This document shows positions 35,583 to 44,006 of a stretch of 53,139 nucleotides of DNA, piece by piece (within the stretch, counting starts at the first letter, position 1; each line of letters opens with the position of its first letter). The notes under the pieces were generated by a model. It saw nothing but the letters and a program-made list of their open reading frames with translations, did no database searches and was not told where the DNA came from. The translations under genes and the position numbers were made by a program. Source of the DNA: Bacteroidota bacterium (lineage in GTDB: Bacteria; Bacteroidota; Bacteroidia; Flavobacteriales_F; PHOS-HE28); NCBI GenBank assembly GCA_018266475.1, contig JAFEAI010000096.1, positions 1 to 53,139 on the forward strand, given 5' to 3'.

Positions 35583-37553
35583 ATGCCCCCCGGCCCAGCC
35601 ATCATCCGCGCCGCACGCCGCCCCCGGGCCGCCTGGCTGCTGGCCTGCGCCGGCCTTGCGCCCACGACCGGGGCACAACACCCCGCCAAGGTGCTGGCCA
35701 TGCCCGACGACACCGCCAAGGTGCTGGCCTTGTCCGACCTCTGCTTTGCCTACCGCCGCACGGATGCCGACAGCGCCGCCTCCTTCGGCCATGCCGCCCT
35801 CCAGCTGGCGCAACGGCTGCACTTCCGCAAGGGCCAGGCCCAAGCGCTGAACGACCTGGCCATCCTGGACATTGACCGCAGCAGGTATGCACAGGCCGAA
35901 AGCCTGCTGGGGCGGTCGCTCGCGCTGCGCACCCGGCTTGCCGATTCCGCAGGCATGGCCGCCATACACAACAAGCTCGGCATCATCCACCAGGCACGCT
36001 TCCGCCTGGAGGACGCATTGGAGGAAGACCTCAAGGCCCTGGCCATCTACGAGCGCACCGGTCCGCCCGCCCATGAGGCCACGTTGCTCAACAACATCGC
36101 CATCCTGCAGTTCAACCTCAAGCGCCTGCCCGAAGCCCTGGCCACCCACCGCAGGGCGGCCGCCATCCGCGAACGCATCGGCGACGGCCCCGGCCTGGCG
36201 GCTTCACGCGGAAACATGGCCAACGTGGAAGCGCAACTGGGCGATACGGCAACCGCCGCCGGGCACTACCGCGAGGCGATCGGTTTTTTCCGCGCAAAGG
36301 GCCTGGAGGCCGAATTGGCCGTGCAACTGCACAACCTGGCCGGCATCGAAATGGCCCAGGGGAAATTGGAACAGGCGGCCCGCGATTATGGCGAAGCCCT
36401 GGCGCTGCGCACGGCCGCAGGCGACCGCAAGGGCACCGCCTCCTCGCTGGTGGGCCTTGGCGGCACCCGGTTGCGGCAAGGGCGCACCCGGGAGGCGCGC
36501 ACCCTGCTGGCCAACGCCCTGCACATAAGCCGCGAGGTAGGGGCGCGCAGCGAGGAAATGCAGGCCCTGCTCGACCTTGCCCGGCTGCATGCCCGCTTGA
36601 ACCCGGGCGACAGCGCATTCTCCTACTTCCAACAGTATTCCACCCTGAAGGACTCCGTGTTCAACGCCGAACTGGGCAGGCAGCTGGCCGAGGCCGAGAC
36701 CCGGTTCGAGACGGAAAAGAAGGAACGCCGCATCCAGGCGCAGCGCCTGCAGATCACCGAGCTGGAGGCGGGCAACGAACGCCGCCGGTTCTGGCTTGTG
36801 CTCGCCATCGGGATGGCCGCCCTGGCACTGATGGGCGCCCTGCTGCTGGTGCAAGTGCGCCAGCGCCGTGCGCGTGCCCGGCACGATGCCGCGCTGATCC
36901 GTGAGCGCGAGGCCGGGCTGCAGGGCGTGCTGCAGGCCACCGACCGGGAGCGCAAGCGGATCGCCGCGGAACTGCACGACGGCATCGGGCAGCAGCTCAC
37001 CGGCCTGAAATACCGGCTGGAGGAGATGGCCGCACCGGTGTCCGGTGCCGGGCAGCCCCGGCAGGAGGCCGCTGCGGAAGCCCTGGCCATCGCCACGGAT
37101 GCGGGCCGCGAAGTGCGCGCGATCGCCCATGCGCTGATGCCCCAGGCCCTGGAGAAGGTCGGCCTGCCGGCAGCGGCGGCGGACATGCTGCAGCGTTCGC
37201 TGGGCGGCGCCGGCATCACCCATGAGCTGGAGCATCACGGGCTTGAAGCGCGCCTGCCGCCCGCAGTGGAGGTCGGTGTCTTCCGGGTGATGCAGGAGCT
37301 GGTGCAGAACACGATGAAGCACGCGGAGGCCCGCCATGTGAACCTGCAACTCCTCAAGAACCGCGAGCACCTGGTGTTTATCTACGAAGATGACGGCAAA
37401 GGGATCACCGGCACACCGCACGGCAGCGGCATCGGCCTGCACAACATCCGGGAACGCGTCCGTGCCCTGCACGGCACCTTCTCCTTCGCGAACGGCGAGC
37501 AATGCGGCGTGCTGGCCACCTTGCGCGTGCCCTTGGCCGGGGCGGCAACCTGA
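35583..37553 (+). CDS. TPR-containing sensor histidine kinase (656 aa)
   Basis: The N-terminus has a signal-like segment, then about eight tetratricopeptide repeats (roughly 50-350), e.g. AMAAIHNKLGIIHQARFRLE and LLNNIAILQFNLKRLPEAL. A coiled stretch leads to one membrane span (about 402-424), another coiled coil and a HisKA_3 helix with ELHDGIGQQLTGLKYRL (about 462). The ATPase domain has NTMKHAEARHV, YEDDGKGI and GIGLHNIRERV. This periplasmic-TPR kinase layout is common in Bacteroidota. The LuxR-type response regulator 32 bp downstream is the likely partner. Confidence 0.9.
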   Translation: MPPGPAIIRAARRPRAAWLLACAGLAPTTGAQHPAKVLAMPDDTAKVLALSDLCFAYRRTDADSAASFGHAALQLAQRLHFRKGQAQALNDLAILDIDRSRYAQAESLLGRSLALRTRLADSAGMAAIHNKLGIIHQARFRLEDALEEDLKALAIYERTGPPAHEATLLNNIAILQFNLKRLPEALATHRRAAAIRERIGDGPGLAASRGNMANVEAQLGDTATAAGHYREAIGFFRAKGLEAELAVQLHNLAGIEMAQGKLEQAARDYGEALALRTAAGDRKGTASSLVGLGGTRLRQGRTREARTLLANALHISREVGARSEEMQALLDLARLHARLNPGDSAFSYFQQYSTLKDSVFNAELGRQLAEAETRFETEKKERRIQAQRLQITELEAGNERRRFWLVLAIGMAALALMGALLLVQVRQRRARARHDAALIREREAGLQGVLQATDRERKRIAAELHDGIGQQLTGLKYRLEEMAAPVSGAGQPRQEAAAEALAIATDAGREVRAIAHALMPQALEKVGLPAAAADMLQRSLGGAGITHELEHHGLEARLPPAVEVGVFRVMQELVQNTMKHAEARHVNLQLLKNREHLVFIYEDDGKGITGTPHGSGIGLHNIRERVRALHGTFSFANGEQCGVLATLRVPLAGAAT

Positions 37554-37585
37554 AAACATCCGATCTTGCGCCCGCATTGAAGACC

Positions 37586-38233
37586 ATGGAAGGAACCGCC
37601 GGACCCGCACGCGTGCTCATTTGCGACGACCACCGCATCGTCATAGAAGGCGTGGAGCGCCTGCTGGCCGATGTGCCGTGGATCGATTACCTGGGATCGG
37701 CCACCAACGGGCCTGAACTGCTGGCCCGGCTGGAACACGCCGCCGCGGACCTTGTCCTGCTCGACCTCAACATGCCGGGCATGGAAGGCTCCGAGGTGAT
37801 GCAGCAGATCAAGCAGCGCTGGCCTTCGGTGAAGGTCATCATCCTCACCATGGAGGACGGCCCCGCCATGGTGCGCCACCTGATGGACCACGGTGCCGAC
37901 GGCTATGTGGTGAAGACCAGCGGGCGCGATGAGCTCCTGCACGCCGTGGAGGAAGTACACAAGGGGCGCAAGCACTATTCCAAGGCGGTCACCGAGGCCC
38001 TGCTGATGCAACGGGGCGCAACACGGTCCGGCAAGCTGGGCGCGCTCAGCGACCGCGAGATCGAGGTGCTCGGCGCCTTGGCCGAGGGCCTTACGAACAA
38101 GGAGATCGGCGACAGGCTCTTCATCTCGCCGCGCACGGTGGACACCCACCGCACCAACATCATGAAAAAGCTCGCGGTACACAATGTGGCCGCACTGGTG
38201 CGCGTGGCCATCGCGGCCGGCCTGGTGCGCTGA
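37586..38233 (+). CDS. NarL/LuxR-family response regulator (215 aa)
   Basis: The start at MEGTAGPARVLICDDH avoids an overlap with the kinase gene. The receiver domain has the acidic pair in LICDDHRIV, the phosphoacceptor Asp in DLVLLDLNMPGMEG, then VIILTM and YVVKTS (conserved Lys). The C-terminal LuxR helix-turn-helix reads LSDREIEVLGALAEGLTNKE, then IGDRLFISPRTVDTHRTNIM. Directly downstream of the TPR kinase, which is a HisKA_3 type that normally pairs with NarL-family regulators. Targets unknown. Confidence 0.93.
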   Translation: MEGTAGPARVLICDDHRIVIEGVERLLADVPWIDYLGSATNGPELLARLEHAAADLVLLDLNMPGMEGSEVMQQIKQRWPSVKVIILTMEDGPAMVRHLMDHGADGYVVKTSGRDELLHAVEEVHKGRKHYSKAVTEALLMQRGATRSGKLGALSDREIEVLGALAEGLTNKEIGDRLFISPRTVDTHRTNIMKKLAVHNVAALVRVAIAAGLVR

Positions 38234-38327
38234 GGCCCGCCTTCACCGCCGCCCTTGTTGAATTGTTGGCAACTTCATTTTCCCGCACGGGGAAACGGCC
38301 CTTCCTTTGTACAAACGGATTTCCCCC

Positions 38328-39647
38328 ATGAACGTCCTCTTGATCGGCAGCGGCGGCAGGGAGCATGCCCTGGCCTGGAAACTGGCCCAAAGCACCCTGC
38401 TGGACGAACTTTACATCGCCCCCGGCAACCCCGGCACGGTGCGGCACGGGCGCAATGTGGACATCGACGTGAAGGACCACCGCGCCCTGCGCCAATTGAT
38501 CATCGACAAGCGCATCCGCATGGTGGTGGTGGGGCCTGAAACCCCGCTGGTGGACGGGCTCCACGACCGCATTGCGGCGGATCCCCAGCTCAAGGGCGTC
38601 ACCGTGATCGGCCCTGGCAAGGCCGGGGCCCGCTTGGAGGGCAGCAAGGAGTTCGCCAAGGAGTTCATGCTGCGGCACAACATTCCCACGGCAGCCTTCC
38701 GCGCCTTTGGCAAGGACCAGTTGGCAGAGGCCCTGGCCCACCTCAAGCACCTACATGCGCCCTATGTCATTAAGGCCGACGGCCTGGCGCAGGGCAAGGG
38801 CGTGGTGGTGGCCGCCGACCGGCGCGAAGCCGAGCAGGCGCTGCACGACATGCTGGGCGGAAAATCGCTCGGCCAGGCGGCCGACCGCGTACTGATCGAG
38901 CAATACCTCAAGGGAATCGAAGTTTCCGCGTTCCTGATCACCGACGGGGAGGCCTTCAAGATGCTGCCTCCGGCCAAGGACTACAAGCGCATCGGCGACG
39001 GGGATACCGGGCCCAACACCGGCGGCATGGGCGCCGTGTCACCCGTACCCTTTGCCGACAAGGAGTTCATGGCCAAGGTGCATGACCGCATCGCCGTGCC
39101 CACCATCCGGGGGCTGCGCAGCGAAGGGATCCCCTTCCAAGGCTTTCTCTTCATGGGGCTGATGAACGTGGACGGGGACCCGTACGTGATCGAATACAAT
39201 GTGCGCTTGGGCGATCCCGAGACACAGGCCATTCTGCCCCGCCTGCGCAGCGACCTCATGGACCTCTTCGAGGGGATCGCCACCAACACCCTCAGCGAAC
39301 GCCACGTGGACGTGGACGACCGCACCTGCGCCGCAGTGGTGCTGGCCTCCGAGGGCTACCCCGGCAAGTACGCCACCGGCAAGCCCGTGGTGGGCCTGCC
39401 CCTGGTGCAGGGGGCCCTGGTGTTCCAGTCCGGCACGGCCATGGAAGGCGGGCAATTAGTGACCAATGGCGGCCGCGTGCTCAGCGTAGCCGCCTTTGGC
39501 AAGGACCTGGAGCATGCCATCCTGAACACGTACGCCAATGCGGCGTTGATCGACTTTGAAGGGAAGGCCCACCGCACGGATATCGGCCACGACCTGCTGC
39601 GCAGCCCCGCGGGCCGCACCGAAGGGGCCAAGCTCGATGTCAAATGA
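38328..39647 (+). CDS. purD: Phosphoribosylamine-glycine ligase
   Basis: Catalyses ATP-dependent joining of glycine to phosphoribosylamine, the second step of de novo purine synthesis. An ATP-grasp enzyme of 439 residues beginning MNVLLIGSGGREHALAWKLA. Motifs: PETPLVDGLHDRI, the ATP-grasp segment PYVIKADGLAQGKGVVVA, EVSAFLITDG, GDGDTGPNTGGMGAVSP and EYNVRLGDPETQAIL. The ATG is used; an in-frame TTG 21 nt upstream is less likely. It overlaps the convergent small membrane gene by 8 bp. purQ, another gene of the pathway, lies 1.6 kb downstream. Confidence 0.97.
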   Translation: MNVLLIGSGGREHALAWKLAQSTLLDELYIAPGNPGTVRHGRNVDIDVKDHRALRQLIIDKRIRMVVVGPETPLVDGLHDRIAADPQLKGVTVIGPGKAGARLEGSKEFAKEFMLRHNIPTAAFRAFGKDQLAEALAHLKHLHAPYVIKADGLAQGKGVVVAADRREAEQALHDMLGGKSLGQAADRVLIEQYLKGIEVSAFLITDGEAFKMLPPAKDYKRIGDGDTGPNTGGMGAVSPVPFADKEFMAKVHDRIAVPTIRGLRSEGIPFQGFLFMGLMNVDGDPYVIEYNVRLGDPETQAILPRLRSDLMDLFEGIATNTLSERHVDVDDRTCAAVVLASEGYPGKYATGKPVVGLPLVQGALVFQSGTAMEGGQLVTNGGRVLSVAAFGKDLEHAILNTYANAALIDFEGKAHRTDIGHDLLRSPAGRTEGAKLDVK

Positions 39648-39825
39648 AATCACCGCGCTCCTTGGCCTTGCGCGTCAGCGTGCGCTCCTTGGCCAGCCAG
39701 TACCCCATGCCGAAAAGCAGCACGGCAATGATCACCACCGGCGCGCTCCACTTGGCCGCCTCCCAAGCCTTCAGCACCCACTGAACAAAATGGCCGATAC
39801 CAAAGAAGACGCTTGTGGAGGTCAT
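39640..39825 (-). CDS. Small single-span membrane protein, DUF6341-like (61 aa)
   Basis: Begins MTSTSVFFGIGHFVQWVLKA; a membrane segment (PVVIIAVLLFGMGYWLAKE) and a charged tail follow. Size, the FFGIGHF start and the position beside a DUF6427-like gene and purD match the DUF6341 family of flavobacteria as I recall it. Longer frames upstream run through the promoter. A TATATTTG box lies 24 nt before the ATG. Function unknown; convergent with and overlapping the purD 3' end. Confidence 0.65.
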   Translation of the reverse strand: MTSTSVFFGIGHFVQWVLKAWEAAKWSAPVVIIAVLLFGMGYWLAKERTLTRKAKERGDFI

Positions 39826-39849
39826 GGATGATTCCTTGTGTTGGAGGGG

Positions 39850-39857
39850 CAAATATA
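39850..39857 (-). promoter_or_regulatory. -7 box TATATTTG
   Basis: Exact TAnnTTTG match, 24 nt before the small membrane protein's ATG, in the short divergent gap with the DUF6427-like gene. Confidence 0.6.
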
Positions 39858-39894
39858 GCCGCACCGGTCGTTGGCACCACAACCCGCAGGGCAC

Positions 39895-40908
39895 ATGCTG
39901 ACAAGGCACTTCCGCCAGGACCGCCCCACGGCCTACCTCCCGGTGCCCCTGTTGCTGCTGCTGCTTTGGCCGGGGGCCGGCACCGGGGGCACCTCCTATT
40001 TTTCGTTGGCGGACCTGCCTGCCCGCGAAATGGTGGAGGGCATGCCCTTCCACCGGCCCGTGCAATGGCTGCTGGCCCTTTCCCCCTGGGCGGCGCTTGC
40101 GGTGTCCGTGGCCATCACCTTCGGCGTGGCCTACAGCCTGGACCGGTTGGCCAACAACGCGGAGCTGTATGTGCGGCGGAACCACCTGCCGGCCTTGCTC
40201 TTCCCGCTGTTGCTGGCACTGGCACCCTTCGGGTTGTTGGCGGACCCCGCCATGGTGGGCCTTTGGCCCGTGCTGTGGGCGCTGGGCCTGCTATGGCGTG
40301 CGGTGGGCCGCGCCAACATCCGGGGCGCCCTGTTTGATGGCGGCCTCCTGCTCGGCCTGGCCAGCCTCTTCTACCTGCCCTACGGCTTCCTCATCGTGGT
40401 GCTGTGGGCCACCCTGGCCCATACCCGTCCGCTGAACTTCCGCGAATACGTGCTGCCCGTGGCGGGCATGGCCGCAGTGCTGGCCACAGGCTGGGGCCTG
40501 GTACACTTTCTGGCCCCCGGAACATGGCACCCTGCGGCCTCGCTCCACTTCCCCAAAGATGTACTTGCACCCAAGGAGGCGCATTGGATGTACCGCATCG
40601 TGCTCACCGCAGTGCTGGGGGCGCTGGCCTTGGCGGCGATCATCTCCTTCGGCGCCATGTACGGCCGCAGCGTGCTGCGCGAAAAGAACATCAGGGCCTC
40701 CTTCCTGGCGTTCGCCTTCGCCATGGCCCTCCTGGCGTGCTTTGCCTGGTGGCTGGACCGGCGGATCCCGCCGGTGCTGATGGCCGCACCCGGCGCCCTG
40801 CTGGCAGCCACCCCGCTGCTGCAGCCACAGCAGCGGGGCGCAACCTGGGCCGATGCCGTGCCGTGGGCGTTGCTGCTGCTGGCTTGCTGGGCGCGGTGGG
40901 CGGGTTGA
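39895..40908 (+). CDS. Polytopic membrane protein, DUF6427-like (337 aa)
   Basis: Begins MLTRHFRQDRPTAYLPVPLL and has about ten hydrophobic segments. The opening and overall plan fit flavobacterial DUF6427 proteins, which are found beside DUF6341 genes and purD, exactly as here. The ATG is used in place of a TTG 24 nt upstream. No catalytic motif was recognised; envelope function unknown. Two mobile repeats begin 5 bp after its stop codon. Confidence 0.75.
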   Translation: MLTRHFRQDRPTAYLPVPLLLLLLWPGAGTGGTSYFSLADLPAREMVEGMPFHRPVQWLLALSPWAALAVSVAITFGVAYSLDRLANNAELYVRRNHLPALLFPLLLALAPFGLLADPAMVGLWPVLWALGLLWRAVGRANIRGALFDGGLLLGLASLFYLPYGFLIVVLWATLAHTRPLNFREYVLPVAGMAAVLATGWGLVHFLAPGTWHPAASLHFPKDVLAPKEAHWMYRIVLTAVLGALALAAIISFGAMYGRSVLREKNIRASFLAFAFAMALLACFAWWLDRRIPPVLMAAPGALLAATPLLQPQQRGATWADAVPWALLLLACWARWAG

Positions 40909-40912
40909 GCCA

Positions 40913-41075
40913 ATACCATTTAGACACTCAAGACCGGCCAAAGCTGCGCCGCAATCTGTTCGGAGGACGATCCGCGCATCGGGTTGCGTAGCGGTGCCTA
41001 CGGGACCCGATGCGCGGAGAAGTCATCCGGAAAGAGGGCAAGCAGATCGGGTGGTATTGAGTGTCTAAATGGTAT
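40913..41075. mobile_element. MITE-like element with 19-bp terminal inverted repeats
   Basis: The ends ATACCATTTAGACACTCAA and TTGAGTGTCTAAATGGTAT are perfect inverted repeats. Inside is a 13-bp perfect inverted repeat (CCGCGCATCGGGT at 40972-40984, ACCCGATGCGCGG at 41005-41017) with a smaller GTAG/CTAC hairpin at its tip. The 163-bp element has no coding capacity. Both strands could form a large cruciform. It lies right after the DUF6427-like gene. Confidence 0.8.
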
Positions 41076-41077
41076 AA

Positions 41078-41207
41078 TACCGTTGCGGCATGCAATCTGG
41101 TCCGATCTCGGCTTCGCACCTTATCCGGCCATTTGCCTGTACACCCGGCTAACACCGCTGTAGACATTCGGATCGTCCTTTGGACCGGTCCGAATGCCAC
41201 ATTGGTT
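41078..41207 (+). mobile_element. Hairpin-bearing mobile repeat, copy B
   Basis: Begins TACCGTTG and ends CATTGGTT; aligns with the insert at 29090-29217 (about 80 percent identity with a 2-bp indel). The internal hairpin is kept despite base changes: GACATTCGGATC/GGTCCGAATGCC here versus GACATTCAGATC/GATCTGAATGTC there, including a compensatory A-T to G-C exchange. It abuts the MITE-like element and the purQ promoter. Confidence 0.8.
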
Positions 41208-41214
41208 AACTTTG
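41207..41214 (+). promoter_or_regulatory. -7 box TAACTTTG of purQ
   Basis: Exact TAnnTTTG match starting at the last base of the mobile repeat, 43 nt before the ATG. A TTTG at 41179-41182 inside the repeat is a possible, slightly distant -33 element. Confidence 0.5.
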
Positions 41215-41257
41215 TGCCGCAGCGTGCAGTCCAAGCTGCAACAAGCTGTGATCGACC

Positions 41258-41947
41258 ATGAAGTTCGGCGTTGTCACCTTTCCTGGATCTAATTGCGATG
41301 AGGACATGGTGCATGCCGTGGAATCCATCACGCAGGGGCGCGTGGAGCGGCTGTGGCACAAGGAGCACGACCTCAAAGGCTGCGACATGGTGCTGCTGCC
41401 CGGCGGGTTCTCCTTCGGCGACTACCTGCGCAGCGGCGCCATCGCCCGCTTCTCCCCGATCATGCAGGAGGTGGCCGCCCATGCACGCAAGGGCGGCCTG
41501 GTCTTCGGCGTGTGCAACGGCTTCCAGGTGCTTTGCGAATCCGGGCTGCTGCCGGGCGCGCTGCTGCACAACGAGAGCCGGAAGTTCACCTGCCGCAATG
41601 TGTGGATCCGGCCGGCATCACGCAATACGGTGCTCACGGCCGGCCTGAAGGACAAGCCCCTGCGCATCCCGGTCGCGCATGGTGAAGGCCGCTACTATGC
41701 GGACAGCGATACCCTGCGCGCCCTGAACGACGAGGACCAGGTGCTCTTCCATTACTGCGATGCGGAAGGCCGGCTCAGGGAGGAGGCCAACCCCAATGGC
41801 AGCGCGGAGAACATTGCCGGGGTGTGCAACCGCGGGCGGAACGTGTTCGGCATGATGCCCCACCCGGAACGCGCCACCGACCCGCTGCTGGGCAACACCG
41901 ACGGGCGGCTTCTCTTTGAATCCCTGCTACAGGCCGCCCTTGCGTGA
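41258..41947 (+). CDS. purQ: Phosphoribosylformylglycinamidine synthase, glutaminase subunit
   Basis: Supplies ammonia from glutamine for the fourth step of purine synthesis. A class I glutamine amidotransferase of 229 residues: FPGSNCDEDM, LLPGGFSFGDYLRSGAIA, the nucleophile elbow GLVFGVCNGFQVL (Cys), and the His-Glu pair in MMPHPERA near the C-terminus. A separate PurQ implies the small PurS/PurL/PurQ enzyme rather than the fused large PurL. Partner genes are not in the window. Its 3' end overlaps the convergent CotH gene by 21 bp. Confidence 0.96.
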   Translation: MKFGVVTFPGSNCDEDMVHAVESITQGRVERLWHKEHDLKGCDMVLLPGGFSFGDYLRSGAIARFSPIMQEVAAHARKGGLVFGVCNGFQVLCESGLLPGALLHNESRKFTCRNVWIRPASRNTVLTAGLKDKPLRIPVAHGEGRYYADSDTLRALNDEDQVLFHYCDAEGRLREEANPNGSAENIAGVCNRGRNVFGMMPHPERATDPLLGNTDGRLLFESLLQAALA

Positions 41948-43945
41948 AAGTGCCTGGGGCCTGAAGACCGCCACAAGACGCATGTTCCCTTGGGGCGCCA
42001 GGGTGATCCCGGCTTCCTGGGCGGCAACACCGCGCCACCCGTCGAACTCCATGCCCGCCGCAGGCTTGGCCTCCAGCTGCAACGGCACGCCGGCAAAGCC
42101 CTCAACTGCGGTCCGGCTTCCCGCCAAGGCCAGGCCCTCCACCGCCACAATGCCCGCGCCCGCAGGCTCCACCTGCACGGACAGGCGGCATTGGGCCCTG
42201 CCCGTGTGCTCGGCCAATTGGCGGAGCACCTCCGCATTCCGTTGCGTGATGTGGCGCACCAGGGCGGCATGCGCTTCCGCGGGCGCCACCATGGGCATCC
42301 TTCCGCTCCACCGTGCATGGTCCGCCAACATGGCCGGGCCGTGCCGCGCAACCAGTGAATCCGCCAGCCCCCGGGCCTGGCCCGGGCTGAGGACGGTGGC
42401 GCAAAGCGCGGTGAAGCGCGCCAGGAACAGTTGCTGGCGGTCCTTTCGGCCCAGCAGTTGGGGCAGGAACGGTTCCTCCGCCGACCTGGCCCCGCACATG
42501 CGTTCCACGGTGCGCTCGGCAGGCGGCGCCCATTGGTCCATGTCGTACATCACCCAGCGCCACCGCCCGGCAGGCCCGGCCGAGCGCCAGGCGCGCACGT
42601 TGATCTCGTGGTCCGCGCGTCCGGTCCACAGGTCGAAGCAGGCCAGTTCCACCAAGCTGCGCAGGTCGATCAGGCGCTCCAGGCTGTCCCGGGAACAATC
42701 CCCCAGCAAGGCTGCGGCGGTCCGCTTGTAGCTCTCGGGCAGCTGGTGCTCCCCATCGTCCGCGGCCACCTGCACCTCCGCGCCCTTGTTCAGGCTGCGC
42801 AGCCACTCTCCGCCCTTGGCCGGCATGGCCCGGTAGAGGCCCTGGTAGGCCCCGTTGAGGTACAACGGCACCGCCAGGCCCGGCTGCACGTCCACCCTTC
42901 CCCCGCCCCGGCGCGCCACCTCCTCCATGAACGTATTGCGCAGGAATGCGTGCGGGGTGGCATCAGCCCTCAGCACCATGGTGCGCCACGCCGTACCGTC
43001 CGGCAGGTGCAGGGCATCGGTGCCGCCGAAGCGGTCGCGCACCGCCACCTTGTAGTTGCGCTTGGGCAGGCTGCGCGAGCCGCTGCCGGCAATGGAAAGG
43101 CCCACCGGCAGGGCCGTGCCGCCCTGCTGCAGCCAGGCCTGCCGCTGCCACGCCCTTCCGCTGCGCGCAAAATTGCCCGTGGCCGTGTCCGCGATGCCGG
43201 CAGGGCCGTACAGGTCGGCCTGGTCGATCGCCAGCGCCCATGCGGAATCGGGCAGGCCTGCGGTGAACACGGCCACAGGGCCCGGCGGTGCGCCTGCGGC
43301 CATGTTCCGTGCATGTACCACGGTACCCGCCGGCAAAGCGAGCGGAACCGTCCAGTGCGCCGAGCGGGGCGTGGGCACGGTTCCGTCGGTGGTGAAGCAG
43401 GTCTCCGCCCCATCCGGCGCGGAGATCACCAACCCCCTTTCCGTCTGCTTGAATTGCGGCGGAGGCCACAGCGTGGGGCATGCGCGCTTGTTCGGCCCCC
43501 CGGGCGTGGGCTCCTGGAAAAAGCCCCAGGCGCGCTCCCCGTCCACCGCGCGGCCTATGGACACCCCCGGGGGCAGCAGGGGCCAGGAAAACAGGTCCAG
43601 CACGGTAGCCCCGTCGGGTGCGATCAGCAACAGCGATCCGCCCATGCGCGGAAGCTTGAGCGGGATATGGTCTGCAAGTGCCTGCTTGCCGCACCACAGC
43701 ACACGGAACGCGCCGGGGGCGATCACCAGCCCTGGCGGCACGCGCGCGGTGCGGCCCTTGGCCACCAGGAGGTGGCCCCCAAGGTCCACGGTGCGGCTCC
43801 CTGCATTGTACAGCTCCACCCAATCCCCATCGGGTCCTTCACCGCTGGTGCCCGGCATGCGCGTGCATTGCACTTCATTGATGCGCACCTGGGCGGTGAG
43901 CAGCCCCGCCCAACAAATCCAGGCAAGGAAAAGAACCGGGCGCAT
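41927..43945 (-). CDS. Secreted lamin-tail/CotH-like protein (672 aa)
   Basis: Signal peptide MRPVLFLAWICWAGLLTAQ. A lamin-tail domain follows (about 18-140: RINEVQC, DWVELYNAGSRTVDLGGHLL). Next is a CHB_HEX-type segment (GTVPTPRSAHW), then a CotH-kinase-like region (about 300-560) with LPKRNYKVAVRDRFGG, LRNTFMEEVARRGG, VPLYLNGAYQGLYRAM and WVMYDMDQW. The end (EFDGWRGVA ... MRLVAVFRP) looks like a bacterial InlB-B-type repeat. CotH proteins are atypical secreted kinases, but whether this one is active is unknown. No T9SS sorting domain is seen. A -7-like box ends 4 nt before the ATG. Confidence 0.82.
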   Translation of the reverse strand: MRPVLFLAWICWAGLLTAQVRINEVQCTRMPGTSGEGPDGDWVELYNAGSRTVDLGGHLLVAKGRTARVPPGLVIAPGAFRVLWCGKQALADHIPLKLPRMGGSLLLIAPDGATVLDLFSWPLLPPGVSIGRAVDGERAWGFFQEPTPGGPNKRACPTLWPPPQFKQTERGLVISAPDGAETCFTTDGTVPTPRSAHWTVPLALPAGTVVHARNMAAGAPPGPVAVFTAGLPDSAWALAIDQADLYGPAGIADTATGNFARSGRAWQRQAWLQQGGTALPVGLSIAGSGSRSLPKRNYKVAVRDRFGGTDALHLPDGTAWRTMVLRADATPHAFLRNTFMEEVARRGGGRVDVQPGLAVPLYLNGAYQGLYRAMPAKGGEWLRSLNKGAEVQVAADDGEHQLPESYKRTAAALLGDCSRDSLERLIDLRSLVELACFDLWTGRADHEINVRAWRSAGPAGRWRWVMYDMDQWAPPAERTVERMCGARSAEEPFLPQLLGRKDRQQLFLARFTALCATVLSPGQARGLADSLVARHGPAMLADHARWSGRMPMVAPAEAHAALVRHITQRNAEVLRQLAEHTGRAQCRLSVQVEPAGAGIVAVEGLALAGSRTAVEGFAGVPLQLEAKPAAGMEFDGWRGVAAQEAGITLAPQGNMRLVAVFRPQALSRKGGL

Positions 43946-43949
43946 GGGG

Positions 43950-43957
43950 CCAAATTA
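43950..43957 (-). promoter_or_regulatory. -7-like box TAATTTGG
   Basis: Near TAnnTTTG match ending 4 nt before the CotH-like gene's ATG, so a leaderless mRNA is predicted. Confidence 0.4.
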
Positions 43958-43979
43958 GACGGGTGCATGGAAATCCTGC

Positions 43980-43987
43980 TATTTTTG
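43980..43987 (+). promoter_or_regulatory. -7 box TATTTTTG
   Basis: Exact TAnnTTTG match 19 nt before the start of the T9SS protein gene. Confidence 0.55.
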
Positions 43988-44006
43988 AGCACCGACCCCC
44001 ATCCAC

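Noticed and set aside
34002-36149. 715-codon open frame antisense to the carboxylase
   Set aside because: Shadow frame; the carboxyltransferase motifs are on the other strand.
41057-41078. TTGAGT...TATAAT as a sigma-70 E. coli-type promoter
   Set aside because: The spacing is only 10 bp and the TATAAT is formed by the end of the MITE-like element; Bacteroidota use TAnnTTTG.
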